A DNA stretch of 64,000 bases, from assembly GCA_029531795.1 (NCBI GenBank), contig JAPEIS010000015.1, positions 496,001 through 560,000 on the forward strand. The letters run 5' to 3'. This document shows positions 11,388-23,736 of this stretch, piece after piece. The notes below the pieces were generated by a model that was given only the letters and a program-made list of their open reading frames with translations, was not told the DNA's origin and did no database searches. Position 1 is the stretch's first letter; each line of letters begins with the position of its first letter. The DNA comes from Sclerotinia nivalis. Lineage: Eukaryota; Ascomycota; Leotiomycetes; Helotiales; Sclerotiniaceae. A program made the position numbers and the translations under genes.

Positions 11388-13152
11388 CTAACTTTGCAAT
11401 GGCTTGCCCATGCCTCCAATTGTGACCGTCTTAATTGTTTGATACTCTGCGATTCCATATTTGCTTCCCTCGCGTCCAAATCCTGACTCCTTAACACCAC
11501 CAAATGGAGATGCAACATCGCTGATCAAGCCGGTGTTGATACCAACCATTCCAAGCTCTAACTCCTCTGAGATCCTAGTGGCCCTTTCAACGTCTTTGGT
11601 GAAGAAATAGCCTGCCAAGCCGACATCGGCAGAATTTGCAATTCGAACCACTTCCGCTTCAGTATCGAATTTAAGTAGTCCTGCAACGGGGCCAAAAGTT
11701 TCCTCGTTCGCGATATCCATATCAGGAGTGACGCCAGTGATGACAGTAGGTTGGAAAAAGTTGGCTCCGAGCTCAGGAATCCTCTGCCCACCTTGGATGA
11801 CCTTTCCTCCCTTCTTCTCAGCGTCTCGAACATGGGCTTCCACCTTGTCGACAGCACGGTCATGAATAACGGGCCCATGAGTAATACCATCAGAGAAACC
11901 ACCTCCAACCTTGAAATCCTTGACTTTTGCGGCAAATTTCTCGGCAAACGCATCATAAATTCCAGATTGCACAAAGATGCGGTTAGCACAGACGCAAGTT
12001 TGTCCAGATGAACGGAATTTGCATGCAATGGCGCCGGCTACTGCAAGATCAAGGTCTGCATCGTCGAATACAATAAAAGGAGCATTTCCGCCAAGCTCAA
12101 AAGACAATTTCTTTAATGTTGAAGATGACTGCTTCATCAAAATTTTACCCACACCAGTAGATCCAGTGAAAGAAACTTTCTTGATGATTGGCGAAGTAGT
12201 GAGGAGCTCGCCTACAGCGGGTGTGTTCTTGAGAGAGCTGACAAAGTTGACTACACCCTTAGGAATTCCCGCTCTATGTGCGAGTTCGGCGAGGGCAAGG
12301 GAGGTGAAAGGTGTCTCACCAGGAGACTTTGCAACAACTGTACAACCAGCTGCCAATGCAGGGGCAATCTTTCTTGTTATCATGGCAGCTGGAAAGTTCC
12401 ATCTAGACAGAATTAGTATTGTGTAACTCTCATGTCGCGGGGTAGACGTACGGCGTGATAAGTCCAACGACACCGACAGGCTCCTTCAAGGTGATGACTC
12501 TATTTCCAGGAATAGATGATGGAATAACGTCTCCATAATTCCTGGGAGCTTCTTCACTGAACCACTCCAGAAAGTTGGCTGCGTATGTTGTCTCTCCTTT
12601 TGCATCCGCCAAAGGCTTTCCATTCTCCCATGTTATGAGCCTAGCAAGATCCTCACTGTTTTCAATCTGCATGAAATCAGTCAGCGACTATCCTCATTGT
12701 ATATCCATGTTATTTGTCTGGCGTACCATCAAATCATACCACTTCCGTAATAGCTTGGCTCGTTCGCGTCCTGTTGTAGTTCTGAATGAAGGAAATGCTG
12801 CGGCTGCGGCATCAATTGCCTTCTTCGTGTCGTCTACATCGAACTCTGGAGCATGTCCTATGAGTTTTCCAGTCGATGGATCTGCGCAATAACTATGTTA
12901 GCTCTTTTACTTCGTATCAACTCATAATGAATCGCGAAACATACCAGTAACCTCAAATGTTTGTCCGGAAGCCGCCTTAATCCATTCTCCATTAACGTAC
13001 GCAACTCCGGTTTTGAACAGTGTTGGGTCATTGAGTTTTGGGACGGTATGCGACATGTTGGAAGCTTTTCGTAAATTGATAATTGGTAAAGTAAATGGTT
13101 GGAATCGTGAACGTGGTAGTATTCTCGTTGTTGATCTTATTATGTTATTCAT
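11388..13152 (-). CDS. NAD(P)-dependent succinate-semialdehyde dehydrogenase
   Basis: The enzyme oxidises succinate semialdehyde to succinate, the last step of the GABA shunt. Reverse-strand exons are 13152-12945, 12881-12727, 12666-12452 and 12402-11388, giving 530 residues. Visible signatures are ITPWNFPAAMITRK, KSPGETPFTSLALAELA, FTGSTGVGK, the general base in FELGGNAPFIVFDDADLD and the catalytic Cys in SSGQTCVCANR, ending GFGREGSKYGIAEYQTIKT. The ELGGNAP and GREGSKYGI wording is typical of the SSADH branch rather than of other aldehyde dehydrogenases. The first 32 residues are Arg-rich and lack acidic residues, as expected for a mitochondrial presequence; an internal ATG before SHTVPKL would give a cytosolic form. 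Confidence 0.92.
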
Positions 13153-14420
13153 ATTGAGGGGCGGGGTGTCAAGCTGGGGGCTTTTATTGTAGCAATTCCA
13201 ATTCTAGCACTAACGTCACCATGGAACAGCAGTTGGTTGCTGACAATTGAGGTCTGATTATGTGAGAACAAACAAATATTGATTACGGGAACAGCATAAA
13301 GGGAAGGTATTGTACCTTAGTGAAAATGGTGTGCCGGAATTGAATCAATTGGAGTAATGGGAGTTCCGGAAAGCTTGATGAAGATGTTCTTGTATCGGAT
13401 TTATCGTGAAGGATAAGCTACGCCGCGGGGCTACCGCTAAACCTAACATAGGTGATATCACCTCAATGGATATGTAGGTACGTAATTGAGAAATGTGTAA
13501 TCAAACAGGAGATAGACAAAGTATGAAAAGATTGAATACATTTTTACATAATTATAACCTACGCACAAAATCGTCGATCAAACATTCATTTGGAATGATA
13601 ATAGTTCTAAGGTTACTTTAAAATCTACGAGAGGGCTAGGGCTAATTATATCTATTCAATTTTGATAATTCCCCATACCCCTTCTTCCGAACTCCATCAA
13701 CCCCTCTCCCATCTAGTGGGCAAGGAAGAGAACTGGAAATGATATGGAACTAGGGGTCGGAATGGGAATCGGAATACTACCTCGTATTCTACATCGTATG
13801 CATACATACTGTACTCTAAATCTCGAGAGAGATTCCCGGTCTTGGCATGCGGACTTTTTTTCATCGGATGAATATCAGACCGTCTCTGTGGTTATTGTAG
13901 CTAAAGATTTCTATCTGGTTAACTATATTCTATATCTAAAATACAGAATACTTAATATCGTCACCCAGAATATCAAATATAATCGGTATGATATTTTGTC
14001 CGATCGAAGTTAAACCGAATGTTAAGACCGTGAATCACTCGAGGTTATAGAGTACATCTCATGTAGCATGCCCGCCCCTCTAGACCTTGTGTATGCTCGC
14101 TCCCCGACTTCCCCGCGTCGATAATTATTATGGAGTATAATGTTAATTTAATTGAGTTGCGAGCATTAATTTATCCAGCTTCATTCATCACCTCGGTTTC
14201 CGGTATGATACACTGCGAGTCCCACGTAGGACATGCAGTTACTATCCGTAGCAATGAGGTATTGGGAAAGAATCAGAGATCTGCAAGGTGCAGATTCCGA
14301 GTAGGTTACTTAAACTTCGTCAAACCTCTCTACTGTCTTTCGTTTCTTCATTCAATGTATCATCTGTTATCCTCTATCTCCGATTGATGTTTCGAAAATA
14401 GAGAATTAGATATTCACAAC
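13153..14420. other. Divergent intergenic region, nothing recognised
   Basis: About 1.3 kb between the divergent starts of the dehydrogenase and the first GH79 gene. Two short open frames (around 13744 and 14130) have no coding character. The stretch should contain both promoters, but no motif stands out. Confidence 0.45.
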
Positions 14421-16260
14421 ATGGCTCGCATCACTGGAGTCGTACTTCTAAGCCTGGCGCAAGCAATTCATGCTCAAAGCAGCTTTACTGTTGCTAGCAC
14501 TGCCCCAGCAAGTGCCGGAACCCCATTTCCAGCCTTCATAAGCTACTCCATTGAGTTCGCTTTCTTTCCGGATTATGCTGGTATGTCAATGGTTCAGAGA
14601 CATATTAGCTAGCTCACGTGCTCACATGTTTAGGGAATACCTCAAGTCCGGGTACTTTTTCAAATAACCTGCTCAACAATCTTGCCGACTTCCAAGGTAC
14701 CAAACCGCACATTCGAGTTGGAGGAAACACACAAGATTATGCTCTATACGATGCAAATCTTCCATACGCGGTGAATGGTACAATCAATCCAGCAAGGGCC
14801 CTGGATTATCCAACAACTGTTTATATTGGCCCTTCCTTTTTTGAATCGTACAGTACTTGGCCAGATGTCAAATTTAGTCATGGATTCAACATGGCACTGG
14901 GCGCCAACAATTCTGCTGGATGGCAGACCTTACTAGATACGATACCTTTGGCATGTAAAGCGCTAGGAGGTGGAAAACTTCTCATGTGGGAGTATGGAAA
15001 TGAACCAGATCTGTATTCTACCTCTGCACAAGGACCAGTTCGACCTCCAACTTGGAACGAATCAACATATGTAAGCCAATGGCTGAATGGAAGCCGCCAA
15101 ATCAAGGAAGGAGTGGCAGCAGCTTGTCCTGATCTAGCTTCCTATGGGTTCTTGGCACCCTCCTTTGCAGGTGTTGACAACCATCTCAATCCTGTTACAA
15201 CATGGAGAGATGGATTGGATGTTGATAAGGGTATTGAATTGATATCATCACATAAGTATGGTCTCACTCACCATTGCACATCCCAAATGCTAACAGACCG
15301 AACAAAGTTATATTGGTGGTGCGACGCAACCAGGTGTAACACTCCAAGGAACCCTCATGAACCACACCTCAACCGTGGCGTCTGTCGCCCTTCAGCTAAA
15401 TGTATCTAACCTCCTTTCCCCTTTCAACGTACCGTTCATTCTCGGAGAAACCAATTCTCTTTACAATGAAGGTGCACCAGGGTTGTCAAATGCATATGGT
15501 GCTGCTCTAGTACGTTTTCTCCGTGGCCGATTGTCATCTATCAGTATTGACCTCTGTACAGTGGAATTTAGACTTCGCTCTCTATGGCGCAAGCAAGAAC
15601 ATTAGTCGCATCAAGTATGTGAAGTCCTTGTAAATTAATTATTCATCTCAATCACATGCTGACAATCTCTCGCCTAGTTTCCACGAGGGGCTCTCCTTCC
15701 GCTATGGGGCTTGGCAACCTCAGGACACGGATGTTGTCACAAAGGGCACGAAGGCTCCATACTACGGAAACATCGCCGCAGCTGCCTTCCTTTCCAATCT
15801 TACCGCATTCACCACAACCATAGCCGAAATCCCATTAACCAACGAGATGGAATCTGCTTATGCCGCTTATGTCAATGGCGCTCTCAAGCGCATCATCATT
15901 ATTAACATGCACCAATATAACTATACCGTTAATGGAACGTCTACGCTCTTAAACCCCGTCCCCCGTCCAATCAGAAAATATACCATCACAATCCCCACCA
16001 GCAGGACAGCTAGATCATCAGGCTATAATGCGCCAGCCGCGCTGCCCAAGTCGGCAACACTGAGAGCCCTTCATGCAAATGGTAGTGATGCAATCACGGG
16101 TATTACGTACGACGGATACTCTTACAACTATGAACTCAATAATGGACTTCCTGTACGATTGCCCAATGTAACGGTTGGGCATACCGTTAAGGTTAAGGAT
16201 GGAAAATTCACTGTGCCAGTTGAAGATTCGGGAGCAGTGATGGTTGATTTTGGGGCATAA
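14421..16260 (+). CDS. Secreted GH79 beta-glucuronidase-like glycoside hydrolase
   Basis: Exons 14421-14580, 14634-15255, 15308-15509, 15562-15614 and 15678-16260 encode 539 residues. An N-terminal signal peptide (MARITGVVLLSLAQAIHA) directs secretion. The fungal GH79 landmarks are YSIEFAFFPDYAG, RVGGNTQDYALYD, the acid/base Glu in WEYGNEPDLY, SSHNYIGGATQPGV (restored only if intron two ends at 15307) and the nucleophile Glu in FILGETNS. The C-terminal part from about residue 420 is the beta-sandwich seen in this family. Many N-x-S/T sites fit a secreted glycoprotein. Characterised fungal GH79 enzymes remove glucuronic or 4-O-methyl-glucuronic acid from arabinogalactan proteins; substrate here is inferred. 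A 53-nt micro-exon (15562-15614) is easy to miss. Confidence 0.88.
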
Positions 16261-18247
16261 AATGCAATGTGATTTTCACTGAGATATAAGAGAGTACATG
16301 AAGCGCCTCTTCGGTTTCTTCCTCTGTTGCACTTAGAATACACTAAATTTTATCTTTATGGAGCTCATATTATGTACAGGACTTGACCTTACTATGTGAT
16401 GAGAATTCATATGCAAAATGAGATTCATGATTTATGCTTCTTATTCTGTCAGTCTAAAAGGAATACTATTAACATTAACATCCCGCCCCTTTACGAGCAC
16501 CAAAAGTCTAACTAAAAGATAAGTCTGCATAAACAGAGAGAAGATTTCACGATCGTTCCAGCTAATTCTCACACAAGAATATAGGAGAATACCAATTAAT
16601 CATCGTTCAATACAATCATAGTGAAGGCAGCGATATGTTCAAGTGTATTCCCGGAAAGTCTCTATATCCCCGCCCAGGACCAGACTTATTAAATGAGACA
16701 GCTAACAAGAAGTTCATCAGAACGATCTATGTTCTATAGGAAATCTAACCCAACCAACAACACTCCCGAATTACTCGGCATCGACACATCGACAACATCT
16801 CAAGCATCTATTAACCCAAATTTCGGTGTCCACGAAGACCCAAATATAACTAATTGAAGCTCCTTACATTCCATTTACAGTAAAACATATTTAAACTAGA
16901 TATGCAAAACTCTCGCAGGTTCTATCCTCCATTTCGCCTGAAAATGGGTGTGGGGATTTCGGCAAGAAGAGAATTGTATTGCGCTCAGGAAGTGGAACTT
17001 AGATTATCGCAGGGTTTTGGTAGGAGCTTGATGAGTTTGATGATTCTCCTGACTCATCGATTACTGGAGAAGATAAAGAGGGTTGGGTTATGCGTTTGTT
17101 CGCAGCATGTATTCGCTGGTAGCTGTTAGTTGTGTATCTCGGGCAAATGATTAGAGATAGTCTGTGGCTGACCTGGATCAAGGGCTTGATATATGTACTG
17201 CGAGTCTCAGAGGATGGGGAGATTATTGGTTATATGGGTAGTGTGTTGAGATATGAGATATGAGCGAAGAGAAATGGAGGTTAAATAATGAGCTTTAGGA
17301 CAAGCGAAGTGCTCAAATTCGAGGTATTGGGCGGTTGAAGAGAAGCCAGCCACGTATGAAGGAACTGAATAACTGAGATAAATGGTTCGTGGTGGGTGAA
17401 AAGATAGCCAAGAGCCATTGTAGAATGAAGCTTTGATACCCTGACGAGATTGACACCACCCGTTCCTGGATTTCCCTCTGCATACTCCAGACTCAACGCT
17501 TGCCTGATTATGTTTGCCACTCCTTGCTAACTCTTTTAACTCCAAGGCATCAACTCGATCCAAGTTTTCTTTGCTGGGTGATTTTAGAGACTTTTGAAGG
17601 TTTGAAAGTTGTGGTCTGTAAGGCTAGTTGTTCTATGCATTTGTCAATGAATTCGTAGAAATGTTTCATGCTCATCTAGCATGACCTATTGCTATGTGCT
17701 GCAGGTTTACAGTCTATGATGTAGCTATACTCGCTAATATACCCCTCTGATTACCACACATCTTTGAATCTAAGGTGCTGCAATTCTGGATCATGTGCAG
17801 GACAATGTTAAATAGCTTATACAAACATCTCATTATCATGCAGGAGATTTTGTTTGGCTTCAACAAACTACTTCTAAAAGAGTGAGTCTTTGTGCTGATT
17901 AGTTAAAAGGCATGCCTTATCTCTTCGTAGCCTTCAAATACATTCAGACGATACCAGCCATTCCCTGATCTACGATCTTCTCTTTACTAGTGCCCCTATT
18001 AGTTGGACTGTTGCTCCTTCATATGAGAGGACTAGAGACACTACATCCTTCCCATTACACTTTCTTCTCGCGATCATCACCAGAAGCAGTCTTTGCTTTG
18101 GCGGGACCAGGGAACTACAGCTCACACTACAATCCATGAGTACGGCGCCGCCGGTGTGTTACGACAGTTCGTACAGTCGTAAGGCTTCATAAGCACCCCG
18201 CTGAGCCTCCGCTAAAAGTAAGAATAGCATCATCGCCTATCGTTAAC
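16261..18247. other. Intergenic, nothing recognised
   Basis: Nearly 2 kb with only short overlapping frames (for example 17207-17563 reverse) lacking codon bias or recognisable motifs. No tRNA or repeat seen. Confidence 0.45.
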
Positions 18248-19291
18248 ATGTCAAGCTTCAAAGAAACACACCGATTAGTTCGCAAAAGCCTTCGTGAACT
18301 TTTTCCATCTTTCTCCCACAGAAAATCTTCAACACAATCCAGTAACGGCGAAGCATCAACATCGGTACAACAAAACATGTCCTCTGGCTCGTCCCGTAGA
18401 GGCTCCAGTGACGCATTCACGAGTTGTAATCGTCGAAGAGAACGACAAGAACGACAAGCAATAGCTTCACAAAACGGCGGTGACGAAAGAAGAGTCCGTA
18501 CACCACCGGAAGCTCCAAATACCACGATCTTCCAGGCGTCTGTTACTCAAGCAAGAGCGATGAATTTGGAAAACCGAGCTCAATTACAGGCACGCAGTGC
18601 ACCCTCGTCAGACTTTGGCCCATACGAGGAACCCAACATAAACGATCGTCGTCAACTACCTTTTCCTGTTCAACAGGGCGTATTGTTCCAAATGTGCAAA
18701 ACACTTGAGGGCGCAATCTTTGACTTTACAAAGCGCTGGGCACCCGGTTTCTTGGCCAATAAAAATCTGAACTCCGCGCAAGAAATAGAGCTGAACTTTT
18801 GGGAAAGATACTTAGCGACATCCGTTATCCCTGTCGAAGCGTTCGAGAATCGTGATGATATTCCTCGATATCACGAATTACTCGACAAGTTTAAAGAGAT
18901 CCGTCATACATTCGTGCACCGAAAGAAGCCGCCCGTCTTGTATGTCGATCAAATGCTGGCCGATGCCATAGAAATTACCAAGATGATCAAAGACAAGACA
19001 CGTGCCGAAAGACTAGACGAAATACATCAAGTACTTCATCACATGGGAAGCCTTCTGCGAAATCAAGTCACTATTGAGACGAAGGGAATCCTTGAGGACA
19101 GACTTCAAGCCAATAGACGTCAGCAAGATATGCCGATGGGTTGGTTGGAGGCAAGTCGACTAAAAGAAGAGGAATCAGAGATTCTGAGGGGCCTGAATCA
19201 TGATAACGACGTATTCGCAGGTTTATATGCTAGGTCATTGCAGGCCCTGGAGAAAATGATGGAGCCTATTTCCTCGCTCCTTGCTGGCTGA
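18248..19291 (+). CDS. Uncharacterised intronless protein (347 aa) with RHTFVH motif
   Basis: A single 347-codon frame from an ATG at 18248. The first ~110 residues are Ser/Arg/Gln-rich and likely disordered. Residues ~135-345 look like a helical domain: a conserved-looking KTLEGAIFDFTKRWAP block, then NFWERYLATSVIP, then EIRHTFVHRKKPP (Arg 219 to His 224) and a long charged helix run. The R-x4-H spacing is that of HEPN RNase domains, but the context is too thin to assign that fold. No signal peptide or membrane span. The opposite strand also carries a 112-codon frame at 18187-18525, which I treat as a shadow. Function unknown. Confidence 0.65.
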   Translation: MSSFKETHRLVRKSLRELFPSFSHRKSSTQSSNGEASTSVQQNMSSGSSRRGSSDAFTSCNRRRERQERQAIASQNGGDERRVRTPPEAPNTTIFQASVTQARAMNLENRAQLQARSAPSSDFGPYEEPNINDRRQLPFPVQQGVLFQMCKTLEGAIFDFTKRWAPGFLANKNLNSAQEIELNFWERYLATSVIPVEAFENRDDIPRYHELLDKFKEIRHTFVHRKKPPVLYVDQMLADAIEITKMIKDKTRAERLDEIHQVLHHMGSLLRNQVTIETKGILEDRLQANRRQQDMPMGWLEASRLKEEESEILRGLNHDNDVFAGLYARSLQALEKMMEPISSLLAG

Positions 19292-20965
19292 AAAGCCTTA
19301 TGCTTTATGGGCTATCCCAAGTCGAGCAGTCTTCATTTCCTCTTCAAGGATAGAGTCTCCGTCCTTCCAATATCTAGGATCCAACATCGAGTGCTAGAGC
19401 ATGGAAAGAATGCTGAAGCTAAATGAAATCTATCGCAGTATGTTGCATCAGTATTCTGATATGGTCGCAAATTTGGGTTACTCTTTTTCATTGGCGTAAT
19501 TAGTTGATTTTGATGATCGTGGGTTCAAGCGGTATTACGGAACGTGCGGAGCATGCATTAATGACTTACAATACAACCTGTCTCATATAATGCAAGTTTA
19601 CTCACGAATTTTGTGAATGTGTGAACTTGAACTCCTTCGCCAATGCAGGGATGAAGCAAGTAGCATACTAATGCTTGTCAACTCAAAGAACTGTTTCAAA
19701 TTTTAAGGACCATTTGGATCTTAACCAAACAAGAGGAAAGAAGGAAATAAATAGAATAGAACCATTTGAAAAAACAAGAAACCTTGCAGCATAGGCATGA
19801 TGAGCTGTTTAGATCAGATGCAGCATTCATACCTTCTAGTTAGTTGATACTTTTTTTCTTTGAGCCGGTGGTAAACGGAGAGCAAGGTAAGGTCGGTGAG
19901 GGAAAAGCAGAAAAGCACGGTTTCGATGTCGTTGGGAAGTACATACCAGTGGTACATCTAGTAGAACCACACTAACTCAGCCTCAAGACTGCATTGACAT
20001 ACCAGCATACGTATTCTCACTTACGCCATCAACCTTCTTCCAAGTCCCGCATAATGGGCATACTTTGATGGATGATTCAAAGCTGTCGTCTTAACTCTGT
20101 AGAGTAACCTTAACATGGCATTGATATGTCTAATTAGATACCTAGTAGTTCTGTGTACACAACAGAAATGACTCAATGAGAGATTTGAAAATAAGTGTTA
20201 AAAAAAAGGGGTAATAAAGATCAACGACATGGAATTCATTCCGAGCGAAGTGTCTCATCCATGCGTCCCTTTCCGATAGTCCGGGTATTGAAAACAAGAC
20301 TCCTTAGATTGAATTGACAATCAAAAATAAAACATTTCTCAAACTAAATCACGTGTATGGGAAACTTCGACATCCCACGTGCAGGAAGCCAAGACGCTAA
20401 CCCCGCCTTTTTATAAATCGTGCTTCTCTTTTTAACCTTTCCTGGGGAAATCACCAATCGCTTCAACTCGTGATTTCTTTGACTTCCAAGTAAAATGAAC
20501 CAATTATTAATTCCTTATTGCCTCATTATGTCGCCTTATACAGATTTATTCCTTTATTACTATACATTTACGTAACAATGAAACGAGTACGTGTTGGCGG
20601 TGAATAGTATTGGATAACATCACGAGCTGTGCTTGAGCTCTGACGATGTAAAAGAGAGTCATGGGAGGCAATTTCGCAATTTCTCCAGTGTTTGGTATGC
20701 AGACTTTTTATGCATTGAGCAAGAAGCTGTCCGATTTGGAAGGCCCAGATTCTTTCTTGCAACATGTTGGTAGGTATAAGAGTCCCACGATAACCTCAAA
20801 AGCTGTCTACAATGGTGGTAAGAAATCAGAGAATACTTTTACACACTGTATACATTCAGATATCCGTGCCTCCGTGCACTTACTTTCAACTATATAAGTT
20901 TTCAAATACATAAACCTCCAAATCAAGAATCTACTATCTAAAACACTTCAACCCTTCAATACGCA
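19292..20965. other. Intergenic region upstream of the F-box/LRR gene
   Basis: No gene seen in 1.7 kb. Frames at 20568-20765 and 20661-20897 overlap on opposite strands and show no coding signal. Two E-boxes are listed separately. Confidence 0.45.
20350..20381. promoter_or_regulatory. Pair of CACGTG E-boxes
   Basis: CACGTG occurs at 20350-20355 and again at 20376-20381, 26 bp apart, about 590 bp before the F-box/LRR start. Spacing of two and a half helical turns could suit cooperative bHLH binding. Only the motif match supports this. Confidence 0.25.
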
Positions 20966-22491
20966 ATGTCTAGCTCTTCAATCCAGAGAAACTCAAATAG
21001 GAGACAAGCATACGAAGCTGGTCAATCACCCTTCGAGTTACTTCCACCTGAACTCCTCCAAAAGATACTTGGGAATTTGGAATTGAAATATGATCACAAA
21101 GAAGGCGGTTCAAGCAATGGTAAGACTAATAACTTCAATATCTACCATGAACCTCAATATAATATTGACATCTCATAGATTCCAGTGAAATCAACTGTCC
21201 ACATCTGGAAAGACCTACTTTATTTTCATGTCTTCGTGTGTCAAGAGCCATTTACATGAATGCACTTTTCATTACCTATCGAAGTGTTACGGTTACTCAC
21301 ATGTCCGCATTTAACCATATACTTGCTCAACTTACCGAGAATCCCATCTTGGGAAGAACTATTCGACGTCTTGATTTCTCCGAGCTGAAAACCGCACGTC
21401 CAATGAGAGAATTTTCCAATTCTCTTTACGGAATGGTTTCACTCGCTCCACATGTTCGAGAATTCCGACTTCCGAGGGATACCAACCTAAATGGTTTCTT
21501 GAGCGAGTCCTTACTTCGACTACTTTTCGTTGGGCTACCACATTTGAAGACGTTAGATCTGGGCAATTGCACATCATCAACACTAGATTGCATACCTAGC
21601 ATATTCGATAGTCTACCAGAGGTTGCTTCACTTCCGATCAAATCATTATCCTTGGAAAATTGCACAGCTCTACCAGCTTCATCCTTCGACTCGCTATTTT
21701 CACGACTTGGCTCCATACAATCGATGACGTTATCATACACCCATATCACGACAGAGGCTTTACAACTTCTTCCTCCTACTGCTAGAATTTCACATTTAGC
21801 AATCAATCATTGTCCATTCCTTGAAGGCGTCTCTCTTGTCGACTTCATAACCTCTCATCCGTCTGTGAAGGATACATTGGTATACCTTGATGCCTCGGCT
21901 GACCTTACGGTTAGTGAAGAGATCAAGGAAAAGGATACAGAGCTGCTCTTAAGATATGCACCGAAGACAATCAAAACTCTCAAGCTAAGAGGATGGAGGA
22001 TGGGTTCGGCCTGCGTCGCTCAGCTAAAGAGTTTGAATCAAACAATAGAAGAGCTAAGTATAGGCACCGGCCTTCGCATGCGCGATCTCGAATCCATTTT
22101 TCTAGACGCCGAAGACAATGACTCCCTGAATGAAGAAGAGGCAATCGATTCATCAGAGATCGACTCAAAATATACCACTGTTCTCGAGCCTATGGAACGT
22201 GCGATTGCCATAACCAAGTTACGACGAAGGATTTCCGTTACTCCATTACCTACTTTCACTGGTACGAAACACAGCTTAAGATACCTTGACATTAGGGGAA
22301 TGACATTGGCAGAACAGAGTAAGATCCGATCTTCAATCTTACTAGGCAAACAGTCAATGGCACTAGATGTGATTGCTGTGAACGATAGGTTGATGGATAG
22401 AGAAGGAACACTGAAAGAAATATGCGCAAGTGTGGGATGGAATATAAAGCGAGATGGTCGAAGGTGTCTCTTGGTTAGACGAAAAGTTTGA
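20966..22491 (+). CDS. F-box and leucine-rich-repeat-like protein (488 aa)
   Basis: Exons 20966-21119 and 21179-22491 (59-bp intron) encode 488 residues. Residues ~22-37, SPFELLPPELLQKILGNL, form the start of an F-box, and the segment after the intron (CPHLERPTLFSCLRVSRAIY) continues it. The rest carries LRR-like blocks such as LPHLKTLDLGNCTS, IKSLSLENCTALP, ISHLAINHCPFLEG and TIKTLKLRGWRMG. F-box proteins recruit substrates to SCF ubiquitin ligases, and LRRs commonly bind the substrate. An acidic insert rich in Asp/Glu/Ser lies near residue 315. The substrate cannot be inferred. Confidence 0.78.
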
Positions 22492-23736
22492 AAGTTTTAA
22501 GAAAAGACATGCATAAGACTTGTCGGTCATCGTTGGGATGAATTTGGGTTACGGGAATGGTTTGCGGGAACAGGGCACACGGCGTTCAAAAGCTCAAAAG
22601 CTCAAAATTATTTGACCTTGGATTGATACCACACGAATTTATGTAGTAATGTTTAATCAATCTCAATTTCGTGCAATATCATTCTCATTTGATACCATAC
22701 TATATATATCAAGGCTAAGCAATTTTTTATCCTTCCTTGGAATCTTCCTTTTGGATGTAATTTTATTAGCATCTCAACTGAGCCGCCGCCTCTTCTTTTT
22801 TCATGTCTGAATATGTTCCTCGATTAAAAATCCTTCCTCTGGTCAGAAATTACATTACACCTAAATATGGAAGCAAGTTCCATTGTATTGTATGTATCAC
22901 GTGAACATCTCGTCCTTCCTCCTCCCTCTTGCTGTCCTCCTTCACGTAAATCAATGTGCCTCACTTCCATCACACACCCTTTCATCCTCGTTTAAGCGAA
23001 GCCTCTACTGCCATACCATTTACCTCCAAGGAGATGACAATAGAATATCGACTTACTAAGTTTATCGCATTCCCTGATTCACGATCATGATACCCTTTAT
23101 TCACCACAAAACTGATATACCATGGGCACATCAAACCACATCAAACACTCGTGCTATCAAAGAAATAATTTCCTAGCATCAGCATCCTTCAGAGGCTATG
23201 CTAACTGCTACTGCGGCTTCCCCCGAGTATCAATCCACTCATAATAAGAACCCTAAATCCTAAAATCCCAATTCCATCTTTGGCTCCACATCTTACTTTT
23301 TTCCTACCCTACCTCATGATAAACTCACCGCATCATTCATTAAGACAAAAAATAAACGGATGCCTTTGATTAATTTTTCGATACGTTTCATATTTCATGG
23401 AATGAGCCAGGCTGTCAAACAATCGTGGTTGTGTACTCGTATTCTAACGCCTTTTCACAATATGTTTGGGGAAACGTGGCTATTTTTAGAACGACACGGG
23501 GTGTGGTGGTGGGAGGGGAGGTGTTGTCTAGGTTTGATACGAGATGAAATGCCATCGCGATATTGTAGGATGGGTTTTGATCAATCACACGATCGCTAAG
23601 GTTACGCGAGTATGATGTACGTAAATGATCTTTGGGGGCATTTTCGCAAGAGATGAAAAGTAGATGAGATATATAATGTTTTCATTCCCGTCCATGCACG
23701 GAAAACCCCTTGCGTTTGTGAAGACAGTAAGCAAAT
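22492..23736. other. Intergenic, nothing recognised
   Basis: Pyrimidine-rich patches near 22.8-23.3 kb could be promoter sequence for the next gene. The open frame 23360-23599 has no coding features. Confidence 0.4.

Noticed and set aside
11558..12426. Several long frames on both strands inside the dehydrogenase gene
   Set aside because: All are other-frame readings of the aldehyde dehydrogenase coding sequence.
17207..17563. 118-codon reverse frame
   Set aside because: It overlaps another reverse frame, has no motif, and its composition looks random.
18187..18525. 112-codon reverse frame overlapping the 347-residue orphan
   Set aside because: It lies opposite a longer, better-supported forward gene and shows the composition expected of a shadow frame.
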